Origin: JBBQFI01 sp038321775
GTDB lineage: Bacteria > Verrucomicrobiota > Verrucomicrobiia > Chthoniobacterales > UBA10450
NCBI GenBank assembly: GCA_038321775.1
Contig: JBBQFI010000001.1
Location: 434,001-498,000 of the forward strand
DNA length: 64,000 bases
Direction: 5' to 3'
Part shown: positions 7,795-15,740 of the stretch, piece after piece
Layout: every line of letters starts with the position of its first letter
How positions within the stretch are numbered: the stretch's first letter is position 1
Program-made: the position numbers and the translations under genes
Notes under the pieces: generated by a model
Databases searched by the model: none
What the model saw: the letters and a program-made list of their open reading frames with translations, nothing else
What the model was told of the DNA's origin: nothing

Positions 7795-8121
7795 CTAGAT
7801 AGTTTCGTCATCATCATTTGTCTGATTCGCCCAAAGAAATAAAATCCAGAGTGGCCACAACAATACCTCGATAACGAACCCTAAAATGTGCAACTTTCCG
7901 GCAGCCAGAAGGAAAAACAGGGTATTGCGTCCATGATCCTTTCGATCCCATAATAATCCGTTAGTAGGCGGACGCCGGACCTTCATGCCGCGAACCGTTA
8001 CAAACGAAACGACGCCAAGGCCGATGATCAGATATGCTTCACCAGCGATTTCCAATAAGCTGGCGGGACTGAATACAGCCTTGACGACCTCCCAAAACGA
8101 CACGTCACGCAAAGTTAGCAT
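7795..8121 (-). CDS. Hypothetical small membrane protein
   Basis: 108 aa with two or three hydrophobic segments: about residues 24-42 (EIAGEAYLIIGLGVVSF) and 70-97 (FFLLAAGKLHILGF and on). An acidic tail NDDDET closes the protein. I do not recognise a family. It is separated from its neighbours by about 95 bp on each side and lies in the accessory stretch. Confidence 0.5.
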   Translation of the reverse strand: MLTLRDVSFWEVVKAVFSPASLLEIAGEAYLIIGLGVVSFVTVRGMKVRRPPTNGLLWDRKDHGRNTLFFLLAAGKLHILGFVIEVLLWPLWILFLWANQTNDDDETI

Positions 8122-8219
8122 CTAACGAAAACAAGATTAACCACCGCGTGAATTACGGTGACGTTCATGACAGTGAGAGCGACACATACGAATGATTCGC
8201 GGTTGGCTGCCTCGACTGG

Positions 8220-8450
8220 TTAGGTGATTGGACGTGCGACAAAGCCATGACGAGAGCATACGGTTGCAGCAGTGAGGAAGTCGATTTCTGTGTTCTGTGT
8301 GACGAAGACGTTCAACTCCATCAGCGTGGCAATCACTCTATGAACAGGCAGATAAACCTTCACCGCAAGATGGCGGACTAACACTGGATCGGAAACTAGG
8401 ACGACGCGTTGCGGCAAATCATCTCCCTCGGGCTCGAGCGGCGAAATCAT
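8220..8450 (-). CDS. Stand-alone IF2_N-like domain protein
   Basis: 76 aa. Residues about 25-73 resemble the small N-terminal domain of translation initiation factor IF-2: VRHLAVKVYLPVHRVIATLM followed by ELNVFVTQNTEIDF and TAATVCSRHGF. IF2_N domains fit the pattern V-x-x-L-A-x-x-L...V-I-x-x-L-M-x-L-G-V...T-x-N-x-x-L-D-x-x-x-A. Here the domain is nearly the whole protein, without the GTPase. Its function is unknown, and RNA or ribosome contact is a guess. Confidence 0.55.
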   Translation of the reverse strand: MISPLEPEGDDLPQRVVLVSDPVLVRHLAVKVYLPVHRVIATLMELNVFVTQNTEIDFLTAATVCSRHGFVARPIT

Positions 8451-8502
8451 CTAACTATAAGGCGGCACCAATGTACAGAGGCCCATTCGGAGAAAAGCGA
8501 AA

Positions 8503-8806
8503 TTACTCCATCACCTCAGGAAAGGGGCATCGTGTGGGGTAAGGCGGCTCTACCATTCTACGGTCGATCAGTCCATGGCGAATGGCGTAACGGACGACAT
8601 CGGCGAGGCAGTGGAATTTCCATTTGCGAAACAAGTTGGTGCGGTGGCTCTCGATCGTTTTGGTCGAGAGGCCAATTCGGCCCCATTGGCTTTGCTCGAT
8701 TTGCCGGAAGCGATGCCACGCACGATCTCGGTCTCGCGGCGAGATAGCCTCGGCTCTTTGCTCTCGCCGCGGGAGTCGGGCTGCGGATCAGTGCCGGTGG
8801 CCGTGG
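8503..8806 (-). pseudogene. LuxR-type HTH response-regulator fragment with a one-base frameshift
   Basis: The minus strand reads LSRRETEIVRGIASGKSSKA and then, after a shift near 8677, GLSTKTIESHRTNLFRKWKF followed by HCLADVVRYAIRHGLIDR. Together these form a full LuxR/GerE helix-turn-helix domain. Adding a single G in the TTGGCCTCTCG region restores one frame. A stop lies upstream near 8806 in the same frame and no receiver domain is seen, so this is a C-terminal fragment of a broken regulator. A sequencing error could explain the frameshift, but not the missing N-terminus. Confidence 0.65.
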
Positions 8807-9057
8807 GTCGGCTTCATTCTGGGAGGGGTTGTTCGGGGAAAACATTTTCCGGTGCCCGCGGTAGTTATAACGCAAATGGATGTAGGTGAAAGTTTTTTGT
8901 TGATGCAGAGAATGGCGGGAGCGGCCCTCTTCGCCGCATCGGAGATTCTCGAGAACCGGAGATGCAATGATGCGGTTGCGCGGCGGATGCCGCGACAACG
9001 GCGCGCGGTCGCTGGGAGCAAAAAAGCTCTCAAGTAAGGGCTTTACTCCATGGAGTG

Positions 9058-9120
9058 GACGACGAACGCTTTTGCCTCCGCCGTTAACTCCTTTGCTTCG
9101 GCGACGAACTCCTTTACCTC
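9058..9120 (-). repeat. Three degenerate 21-bp tandem repeats encoding a heptad pattern
   Basis: Three adjacent 21-base units on the minus strand read (E)VKEFVA, (E)AKELTA and (E)AKAFVV in an open frame that ends at a TAA at 9043-9045. The frame has an upstream stop near 9190 and no good start codon, so I do not call it a gene. It may be the tail of a former coiled-coil protein. The rest of 8807-9261 shows nothing else recognisable apart from one dispersed octamer at 9197-9204. Confidence 0.45.
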
Positions 9121-9261
9121 AAACGCGTGCGCAACGCCGTCGGCGCCGGTGCGTGGAGCGACCCAGCCACCATCATGGTGACGTAAAGCGTATTATTCGT
9201 TAGGTCCGATCGCTAAGCCTGGCGCTCGTGGTCCATTCCTAGCGCAACGATTACAGAATTC

Positions 9262-9292
9262 AGCGCCGGAGGAGAAATCTTCCGGCGCTTTG
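9262..9292. terminator. GC-rich hairpin downstream of the TPR gene
   Basis: Arms AGCGCCGGA (9262-9270) and TCCGGCGCT (9281-9289) form a perfect 9-bp stem with a 10-nt loop. On the plus strand it is followed by TTGTTT. It lies about 13 bp past the stop of the minus-strand TPR gene, so it most likely ends that transcript, although the T-rich side faces the plus direction. Confidence 0.6.
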
Positions 9293-9302
9293 TTTGGTGC
9301 AA

Positions 9303-10553
9303 TTAAGGGAGTCCAATTCTGAAAACCGGGTCAGGCTTTGTTTCGTGGTAGGGCTTCCCGTTACGATAGAGCGAGAGGCGTGCTTTTCCGTCGAGGGCTT
9401 CCTGCTTGGTCAGGTTCGCGCTTTGAAGATACTTCTCTTCAAACTTTATCGCCTCGGTAAAATTCCCCGCTTCGGCGTTAGCGACGGCCAAGGTGTCCAC
9501 GACGCTAGCTCTGTTCCATCGGGAAAGCTGACACGCTTTGGTGGCGTAATCGATTGCTTTAGCTCCATCTCGTAAATCCGATTGTGGAGCAGCAGCCAGG
9601 TACCATGCGGCGTGACCATAGGCACGCCAGGATTTCGGATTGCGCCGGATCGCCTCTTCGGCGTCGCGAAGTGCTCTCTTGTAATCGCCCATTTGATAGT
9701 AGGTATAGGACCGGTTGCCGAAAGCATCATTCTTGGAGACGAGTTCACCCGGCGTTCTAGGTTTCAGGTTGCCGGCTCGAGTGTTGTCGGCAATGGCCTT
9801 ATTGTAATTGCCTTTGAAACCGTAAACGATGGCTCGGTCATAGAAGGTTGTGGCGTTGTTGGGATCCAAACGAACGGCTTCATTGAAATCAACTAGTGCC
9901 TTATCATATTCTCGAAGGGAGGTGTAGATGCAGCCGCGATCGTTAAGCACTTTAGGATCGTGGGGATGAAGCCGAACGGCCATATTGAGATCGGCAAGCC
10001 CTTTGCTGTGCTCGCCGATATCATCGTAAACATCTCCACGCGCCCAGTAGACATTATAAGACTTCGGATTCAATGCCAGTGCCTGTGAGAAATCGGCGAT
10101 TGCCTTTTGATGCTCGCCGTTTTTCCGGTACACGCTTCCGCGCCTCCAATAGGCATCCCAGTCTCTCGGACCGAACCGAATGCTGCTATTGTAATCCGCC
10201 ATTGCCTTATCGTACTCACCTAAACCGTAAAAGAAGCTGCCACGGTGTCGATAGGCCGCGGCCGCCCGTGGATTAAGCCGGATGGCGTCATTATAGTCGG
10301 CGAGTGCGCGCTTTCGATCTCCCTTCTTTTGGTAAACGAAGCCGCGGTCGAGGTAAGCAGAGGCTTTCTTCGGCTCGAGCTGAATGGCTCGACTACAATC
10401 CGCAATGGCTTTGTCGTATTCGCCCTTGTCATAAGCGACATGCGCCTGCTGGAGTAACGCGCTGGCACTTTGAGCGTGGAGTGAGGCGGCCATCGGCAAT
10501 ATTAGAACGCCGGCTGCTATCAGGGAGATTACGGGATGTGGAGTAACGTTCAT
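9303..10553 (-). CDS. Exported tetratricopeptide-repeat protein
   Basis: 416 aa from the ATG at 10553, which gives a good signal peptide (hydrophobic core then LHAQ-SASA). About eight to nine TPR units follow, with the pattern GEYDKAIADxxxAIxLxPxxxxAYxxRG. A non-canonical C-terminal domain of about 120 residues is tied to enumerating rows or cells (AAWYLAAAPQSDLRDGAKAI, then A-T-K-A-C-Q-L). TPRs mediate protein-protein contacts. The partner is unknown, and the location is probably periplasmic. An ATG at 10577 would extend the N-terminus by 8 residues. Confidence 0.85.
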   Translation of the reverse strand: MNVTPHPVISLIAAGVLILPMAASLHAQSASALLQQAHVAYDKGEYDKAIADCSRAIQLEPKKASAYLDRGFVYQKKGDRKRALADYNDAIRLNPRAAAAYRHRGSFFYGLGEYDKAMADYNSSIRFGPRDWDAYWRRGSVYRKNGEHQKAIADFSQALALNPKSYNVYWARGDVYDDIGEHSKGLADLNMAVRLHPHDPKVLNDRGCIYTSLREYDKALVDFNEAVRLDPNNATTFYDRAIVYGFKGNYNKAIADNTRAGNLKPRTPGELVSKNDAFGNRSYTYYQMGDYKRALRDAEEAIRRNPKSWRAYGHAAWYLAAAPQSDLRDGAKAIDYATKACQLSRWNRASVVDTLAVANAEAGNFTEAIKFEEKYLQSANLTKQEALDGKARLSLYRNGKPYHETKPDPVFRIGLP

Positions 10554-10577
10554 GCAGGTAAGTTGTGGCAGTGACAT

Positions 10578-10995
10578 AATTAAGGGACGAGGGAGAATTG
10601 GACGAAAACACTAGCCTTATTGGTAGAGTGAAGCGGTTGACGCTGCGATGGCAAGAGGAAACCGTTCTCCGCTTCTGTTGTTTCCTCCTGTTCAGACTTC
10701 GACAGCATTCGATATCTCTAACGTCGCTGCAATTAACCGCTGAAGTTCGCAAGCGAACGGGAGCGGACGTGCCGGTTGTTATGTAAGCATGAAGGGACAT
10801 GACTCATTCACATTGGTACTGACTCTATATTGTCCCTCATCACGCTTTTGTTCGTACGCTGAACGCGATGGCACAGGATGCGTCCAGCTCGGCATGCAAT
10901 ACATTGCTAAAGTAGCAAGTAAACGGAGAGGCCCTCTTGTTTTGGATTGCGAATTCCGTGTTGAAATCGAACCGCGAAGAACGTAGCATCTGGCC
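10578..10995. other. Intergenic region without a recognised gene
   Basis: About 420 bp between two divergent genes. Short open frames exist on both strands, but none has a convincing start, composition or known motif. I see no tRNA-like fold or strong hairpin. It presumably holds the promoters of the TPR gene and of the Cys-rich gene at 10996, but I could not pick out a clear -35/-10 pair. Confidence 0.4.
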
Positions 10996-11337
10996 GTGGG
11001 CAGAATATCGCTGCGTTTGCTTTTGATACTTGCGACTTCGCTGGCGATCGTCGTCGTTACTCTGCCGGTGCGATCGCAGGCTCATCCACAGAAGTCGAGT
11101 TGCTGCGCGCACATGTCGAAGCCGGCCGCGAACGATTGCGGCCACCAGCCAGCAAAATCCAGTCAGGATCTGCAGTGCTGCGCCGCTTGCGCGGTGGGGC
11201 TTGCGTTGTTTTTTGCGGCATCGACGCCATTTGTTTTTGCACCGGGAGACGAAGAGAATTTTGCGCAGGTTTCAAATCGGGCGGTCTCGCGCTTCGAACG
11301 CCCGCCTGTTCCACCGCCGCGATCATCGGTTGCTTAA
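10996..11337 (+). CDS. Small exported Cys/His-rich protein
   Basis: 113 aa from a GTG start. A signal peptide covers about residues 5-28 (LRLLLILATSLAIVVVTLPV). A Cys/His cluster follows: SSCCAHM, NDCGHQ and QCCAACAVGLALFF. The tail is Pro-rich (RPPVPPPRS). The paired cysteines plus His/Met suggest binding of a soft metal, but I recognise no named family. It precedes a second, shorter Cys-rich secreted peptide by 65 bp, and the two probably form an operon. Confidence 0.6.
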   Translation: MGRISLRLLLILATSLAIVVVTLPVRSQAHPQKSSCCAHMSKPAANDCGHQPAKSSQDLQCCAACAVGLALFFAASTPFVFAPGDEENFAQVSNRAVSRFERPPVPPPRSSVA

Positions 11338-11402
11338 ATCGCACCGGCTCGTTGCGATCAATCGATCGCGCGAGATTCAATTGATCATTCAAAGAAAGGA
11401 AC

Positions 11403-11531
11403 ATGATGAAATTCCTATTAGCGATTGCTGCGTTGGTCCTGTTCGTGGGAACGGCCAGCGCTACTTCGCGCGCGGCTGATTGCTGTGGCGGCGGTGCCTG
11501 CTACCGCATTCACGCCGGCTGCTGCAAGTAG
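11403..11531 (+). CDS. 42-residue secreted Cys-rich peptide
   Basis: A short gene with a clear AAAGGA ribosome-binding site just before the ATG. The product has a signal peptide (KFLLAIAALVLFVGTASA), then a mature peptide of about 20 residues with five cysteines: DCCGGGACYRIHAGCCK. The spacing C-C-x3-x-C...C-C suggests metal binding or disulfides. It follows the Cys-rich 10996 gene and precedes a hairpin. Coding assignment rests on the RBS, signal peptide and cysteine density. Confidence 0.6.
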   Translation: MMKFLLAIAALVLFVGTASATSRAADCCGGGACYRIHAGCCK

Positions 11532-11555
11532 CTAGAACGCAGTTAAGATAAAGGA

Positions 11556-11595
11556 GCCCTCGCCGGAGAAATTCGGCGGGGGTTTCCTATTTTTC
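11556..11595 (+). terminator. Probable Rho-independent terminator after the Cys-rich peptide genes
   Basis: CCCTCGCCG (from 11558) pairs with CGGCGGGGG across a short GAGAAATT loop, allowing G-T pairs. It is followed by TTTCCTATTTTT. It lies about 26 bp after the stop of the 42-residue peptide gene. Confidence 0.65.
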
Positions 11596-11707
11596 CTGCG
11601 GAGCCACTAACGCGATTGTTGTCAGGGCGATAGTTTCGGATAGAAGTATAGGTGGGTGATTGGATAAGAAGACCTATGCCGGAAAAAAAAGAATTCAGTT
11701 AACCCTT

Positions 11708-12457
11708 ATGAAAGCAAAATCATTCTTTCTGTGCTTGTGTCTCCTTCTCAACGCAAAACTCTTCGCGGCGGAATTGACCGTCCATGCCGCTGCCAGCCTG
11801 ACGGATGCGATGAAGGAAATCGCGACCGGTTATGAAAAGCAAAGTGGAGACAAGCTGCAGTTTAACTTTGGCGCTTCCAGCTTGCTTGCGCGCCAGATCC
11901 AGGAAGGCGCACCCGCCGACCTTTTTCTCTCGGCGGACGAAGCGAAGATGGACGCGCTGGCGAAGAAGGATCTTCTCCTGGAAGGAACACGGCGCAGTTT
12001 ACTTTCCAACTCGCTTGTTATTGTCGTGATTAACGACGCAACCGTGGTGCCGAAGTCGGCTTCGGACCTAACGAAACCGGAATACAAAAAGCTTGCACTT
12101 GCGCAGCCGGATTCGGTTCCGGCCGGTATCTACGCGCGCGAATATCTGCAGAAGCTCGGGTTATGGGACAAGCTGAAAGATAAGGTCGTTCCGACAGAGA
12201 ACGTGCGCGCCGCGCTTGCGGCTGTGGAATCGGGTAACGTCGAAGCTGGCTTTGTTTATAAGACGGATTCGCTCATCTCGAAGAAGGTAAAGATCGCCGT
12301 CGAGGTGCCAATCGCCGAAGGACCGAAGATTTCCTATCCTGTCGCCGTCATTAAGGCTTCGAAGGAACCCGAACGGGCCAGGAAACTCGAAGAATATCTG
12401 GAAGGACCGGAAGCGCGGAAGGTGTTCGAGAAATTCGGTTTTATCATCAGCAAATAG
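11708..12457 (+). CDS. modA: Molybdate-type ABC transporter substrate-binding protein
   Basis: 249 aa from the ATG at 11708. A signal peptide (KSFFLCLCLLLNAKLFA) precedes a type II periplasmic binding fold with the ModA hallmarks ELTVHAAASLTDAMKEIA, NFGASSLLARQI and GAPADLFLSADEAKMD. Ser and Asp/Tyr positions that bind the tetrahedral oxyanion are in the expected places. It captures molybdate (or tungstate) for import. No modB or modC lies nearby, so the permease must be elsewhere. The dispersed octamer encodes Leu-Thr-Lys near 12067. Confidence 0.9.
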   Translation: MKAKSFFLCLCLLLNAKLFAAELTVHAAASLTDAMKEIATGYEKQSGDKLQFNFGASSLLARQIQEGAPADLFLSADEAKMDALAKKDLLLEGTRRSLLSNSLVIVVINDATVVPKSASDLTKPEYKKLALAQPDSVPAGIYAREYLQKLGLWDKLKDKVVPTENVRAALAAVESGNVEAGFVYKTDSLISKKVKIAVEVPIAEGPKISYPVAVIKASKEPERARKLEEYLEGPEARKVFEKFGFIISK

Positions 12458-12599
12458 ACGCGGTCGCCGCGGCAGCGACTTGACTTGACGTCCCGCGCTG
12501 CGGCGCGAGACCATTGCGGCTTAATCTATTTCGCACGTTACACAAGAGAGCTGCATCCAAGCGTATTCCCCTGGCCGTCGCGGTGTATTAAAGAGTAAC

Positions 12600-13838
12600 C
12601 TAGGCGGCGAGCTCGAGCTGAGCGCGCGTGATGCCGCGCAATTCGAAAAGACGCAGGAGCGTTTCTTCGATCAGGTTGTTCGGACACGATGCGCCGGCAG
12701 TGATGCCGACAACGAGCGGACCAGAAGGTAACCAATCTTCGGCGATGACTTCGCGCTTCTCGTGCAAATTGTAGTGAAGAATTTCCTTGTCGGATAAAAG
12801 GCGGGAAGCATTCAGGACAAAGTAAGTTGGCAATTTCTCTTCGCCCATCTCCGCGAGATGCGAAGTGTTGGAGCTATTGTAACCGCCAACGACGAGCAGA
12901 AGGTTCATCGGCACATTGAGTAACTCGCGCAAGGCGTCCTGTCGTTCCTGGGTTGCTCCGCAGATGGTGTCGAAGAAGCGAAAGTTCTTTGCGGCCAGGT
13001 CTGGTCCATCGCGATCGGCGATTGCCTGCCGGATGCGGCGTTGCACTTCTTCGGTTTCGCCGCGCAGCATGGTCGTTTGATTGGCGACGCCAACGGTTTT
13101 CAAATGCAGATCGGGATCGAAACCGGGCGAATGCGCGTTGCGAAATTTTTCCAGGAAGGCGTTCTTATCGCCACCGTGCCGGATGTAATCGCAAACGTAA
13201 TCGGTTTCGGCCAGCGTGAGGACAACAAGGTAATGTCCTTTGCCATCACCAAGCGCGCGGGAGCTGGTCGCTTTCGTTTCTTCGTGCTCGGCTTTGCCGT
13301 GAATAATGGAAGTGGCGGATTCGCTCGCGTACTTGCGCACGCGTTTCCAGACGCTCATGACGTCTCCGCAAGTCGTGTCGACGATCTGGCAGCCAATGTC
13401 TTTGATTTGTTGCAGCGTCGAAAGCTCGGTGCCGAACGCTGGAACGATCACGACATCTTCCGGACGCAGATCCTCAATGTTGGCTTCCTTATTTTGGCCG
13501 AGCAGATTCTTAATGCCTAACGAGGAGATTTGCTCGTTCACTTCCGGGTTGTGAATGATCTCGCCGACAATAAAGAGACGGCGATCCTTAAAAACCTTGC
13601 GCGCGGCATAGGCGAGATCGATCGCGCGCTCGACGCCGTAGCAAAAGCCAAACTGCTTCGCCAGCCGCACCGTGACATCGCCCACGCGAATGATTCCGCC
13701 GCTGCGCCGGACCTTGTCGACGATTTCGCTCAGGTAATGCGCTTCGACCTGCTGCTGCACCGCCGCCATGACATCAGGCGTACGCAAGTTCACTTTCTCG
13801 CGTGCCGTGGTGCCGCTGGAAATAAGGTTCGTGCTCAC
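12600..13838 (-). CDS. ispH: 4-hydroxy-3-methylbut-2-enyl diphosphate reductase, long form
   Basis: 412 aa. It is the last enzyme of the MEP isoprenoid pathway and makes IPP and DMAPP through a [4Fe-4S] cluster. The three ligand cysteines sit in FGFCYGVERAID, DTTCGDVMSVWKRV and DTICGATQERQDAL. The C-terminus has TAGASCPNNLIEE. The protein is about 90 residues longer than E. coli IspH and has the N-terminal extension of the plant/cyanobacterial form. It feeds the undecaprenyl, squalene and prenyl enzymes also in this window. Confidence 0.95.
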   Translation of the reverse strand: MSTNLISSGTTAREKVNLRTPDVMAAVQQQVEAHYLSEIVDKVRRSGGIIRVGDVTVRLAKQFGFCYGVERAIDLAYAARKVFKDRRLFIVGEIIHNPEVNEQISSLGIKNLLGQNKEANIEDLRPEDVVIVPAFGTELSTLQQIKDIGCQIVDTTCGDVMSVWKRVRKYASESATSIIHGKAEHEETKATSSRALGDGKGHYLVVLTLAETDYVCDYIRHGGDKNAFLEKFRNAHSPGFDPDLHLKTVGVANQTTMLRGETEEVQRRIRQAIADRDGPDLAAKNFRFFDTICGATQERQDALRELLNVPMNLLLVVGGYNSSNTSHLAEMGEEKLPTYFVLNASRLLSDKEILHYNLHEKREVIAEDWLPSGPLVVGITAGASCPNNLIEETLLRLFELRGITRAQLELAA

Positions 13839-13871
13839 AAGTTAGCGGAGATCGCTCCGCGAAAGAGCCGG

Positions 13872-14528
13872 CTATTCCAAAAGCGAGCCGGCGGGTTTTT
13901 GAAAGGCCTTGGAGGTAACCATGAGACGCGGATCGGGGTCGGGCGCCTTGGAATCGTCCACGCGTTTAACCTTGCTTGCGTACAGTTCATCTTCCGGTTG
14001 CGTCGTGGCGATATTAACCGGCGTCCCTGTTCTCACGAGAGCAAAAAACTTTGGCGCGGCCTCTCCATGCAAACGCAAGCAACCATGTGTGCGCGGCGAC
14101 AGATGAACGAAACCCTGGTGGAACCCGTAAGCTGGCGAAAATTCGCACCAGAATCCCATCGGATAACCAACATAGCGGCCGGAGATAGACTGGCCGGATT
14201 CAGCAGGGACGACTCGATCGCCCTGTACGCGGAAGCCGTACGAGCCCGAGCGTTTCTCTTCCTGCTTGGAATAAATGGTGAAATTTCCCTTCGGCGTCGG
14301 TTTGCTCGGGATGCCAACGTTGGTCGCCACCGCCATCAAAAGGCGATCGCCTTCCATGACGTAAACGTTTTGCTTCGAGAGCGAAACTTTAACGCGTACC
14401 TTCGAGGGATTGTTTGGTTTGAGAGCAGTGACGTGATAGGGCCCGGTGCTCATGGGTGCGGTGCTGCAACTCGAAAGCAGGGCGGCGACGGCTGTCCCAA
14501 GGAAAACAAGACGGAAAATACTTCGCAT
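13872..14528 (-). CDS. L,D-transpeptidase (YkuD) lipoprotein
   Basis: 218 aa with a lipobox (LLSSCSTA). The YkuD catalytic domain covers about residues 45-175 and has HLSPRTHGCLRLHGEA, with catalytic Cys and His in the H-x(n)-HGCxR motif. Such enzymes make 3-3 crosslinks in peptidoglycan or attach lipoproteins. It starts 33 bp upstream of nothing else in its direction and precedes ispH by 33 bp, so the two may be cotranscribed. The C-terminal 40 residues are Lys/Asp/Pro-rich and probably flexible. Confidence 0.9.
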   Translation of the reverse strand: MRSIFRLVFLGTAVAALLSSCSTAPMSTGPYHVTALKPNNPSKVRVKVSLSKQNVYVMEGDRLLMAVATNVGIPSKPTPKGNFTIYSKQEEKRSGSYGFRVQGDRVVPAESGQSISGRYVGYPMGFWCEFSPAYGFHQGFVHLSPRTHGCLRLHGEAAPKFFALVRTGTPVNIATTQPEDELYASKVKRVDDSKAPDPDPRLMVTSKAFQKPAGSLLE

Positions 14529-14625
14529 AGTTAGGTATTGGAGAAGCGCATTGCGTGCCTTTTGTCAAACTAGCCGCGTATATTATGGAGCGAAATTATC
14601 TCGAATAACGACCGCGCGCAGCAGC

Positions 14626-14710
14626 TGTCATCCTGAGCGAAGCGAAAGACCTCAGGAGCTACGATGGATCTACGCGGTTTGGGAGGTCCCTCGCATTTGC
14701 TCGGGACGAC
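14626..14710. repeat. Palindromic dispersed-type repeat reaching into the acyltransferase 3' end
   Basis: The left arm begins TGTCATCCTGAGCGAAGCGA. The right arm (14683-14710) is its imperfect reverse complement, with GAGGTCCCTCGC and CTCGGGACGAC. Sequences beginning TGTCATCCTGAGCGAAGCGAA are familiar to me as a dispersed intergenic repeat in bacterial genomes. The right arm encodes the last roughly 12 residues of the acyltransferase, including RPEQMRGTS, and the stop codon lies in the loop, so the gene appears to have been extended or recut by the insertion. Confidence 0.6.
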
Positions 14711-15704
14711 CCACAACAGCCGGAGAAGTGTCGTTTGTTTCTGCTTTCTTCAACAAAAGCTGGTCGAAGTAGTAGGAAGTATTCGCGTAAAAGGGATATT
14801 CGCGCTCTGTCTGCGATGGCTTGTAACGCCATTGTTTATACATCCAAAGCCACGACGCCGGATTTTTACGAATAAGCGGCTCGAACCGATCCCAGCAAGC
14901 CTGCGCGATCTCGGTCTCGGTCGCATCGGGAGCAATCTCGAGTTTGCGTTGAAAAATGAGACGGGACCGTCCGCCGGCGAGTTGCTCGCAATATAAAGGC
15001 ACAATCGCCGCGCCGGTTTTTTTGTGCAGCCACGCATGCGCGTAGGTCACGCAAGTTTTCAAACCGAAGCAATCGATCGCCACGCTCGGTTGCGTCGGGC
15101 GTAAGGTCAGATCGCTCAAGATGCCGACATGACGGCCGCGCTTGAGCGCTTTGAACATGCGAATGATCGCACCTTCGCGTCCTGCTATTTCGTGGGCGGA
15201 ATGGCTGCGCAGATTCGCGATGATGGGATCGAGCAATGGATTCTTAAATTCCTGTGCAAGCACGAGAAGTTTGAATCCGCTCAGTCCCAAACCTTTTGCC
15301 GCCCATTCGAAATTCCCGCAGTGAACCGTGGCAAAAATGCAGCTTTGTTTCGGATCGATCTCGGCCATCACTTCGCGCACGTTCACAATTTCAAGCCAGC
15401 GCTGGAAATTGTTTTGCGTTAGGCGCGACGACCAAAGGAGATCGATCATGGTGCGAGCGAGATTTCGATACGATTGCCGGACGATTTCTTCGCGCGCTTC
15501 AACCGACAGTGAATCGCCCAAGGCAACTTCCAGATTGCTGCGCGCCACCTTGCGGCCCGCGAAATCCAAGCGAGCCACTGTTCCCCCAAGCCAATTCGCG
15601 AGATGCAAACAAGCCCAGCGCGGCAGCCAAGGAACGACTTTGGCGGCGACCGACAACCAGAACCATTCGTAACGGTGTCGAACTTTCTTCTTCAGGGCGC
15701 GCAC
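14670..15704 (-). CDS. LpxL/HtrB-type lysophospholipid/lipid A acyltransferase (copy 1)
   Basis: 344 aa. An N-terminal hydrophobic anchor is followed by the acyltransferase domain with HCGNFEWA (HX4E catalytic motif), AQEFKNPLLD and RGRHVGILSDLT. The family adds secondary acyl chains to lipid A using acyl-ACP. It is 36 bp downstream of a clear paralogue in the same direction. Compared with the neighbour, its C-terminal tail is different and partly encoded by the palindromic repeat. Substrate and chain length cannot be read from sequence. Confidence 0.88.
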   Translation of the reverse strand: MRALKKKVRHRYEWFWLSVAAKVVPWLPRWACLHLANWLGGTVARLDFAGRKVARSNLEVALGDSLSVEAREEIVRQSYRNLARTMIDLLWSSRLTQNNFQRWLEIVNVREVMAEIDPKQSCIFATVHCGNFEWAAKGLGLSGFKLLVLAQEFKNPLLDPIIANLRSHSAHEIAGREGAIIRMFKALKRGRHVGILSDLTLRPTQPSVAIDCFGLKTCVTYAHAWLHKKTGAAIVPLYCEQLAGGRSRLIFQRKLEIAPDATETEIAQACWDRFEPLIRKNPASWLWMYKQWRYKPSQTEREYPFYANTSYYFDQLLLKKAETNDTSPAVVGRPEQMRGTSQTA

Positions 15705-15740
15705 ACCTGAATTGTAATCAGCTTTCGTGTGGGCCGCGAA

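Noticed and set aside
8558..8998. 146-codon minus-strand frame across the LuxR remnant
   Set aside because: The recognisable HTH domain is in the other two frames. The long frame has a random-looking, Arg/Pro/Ser-rich product.
9041..9060. Palindrome ACTCCATGGAGT as an operator
   Set aside because: Short, isolated, and without a promoter or gene start nearby that would support a regulatory role.
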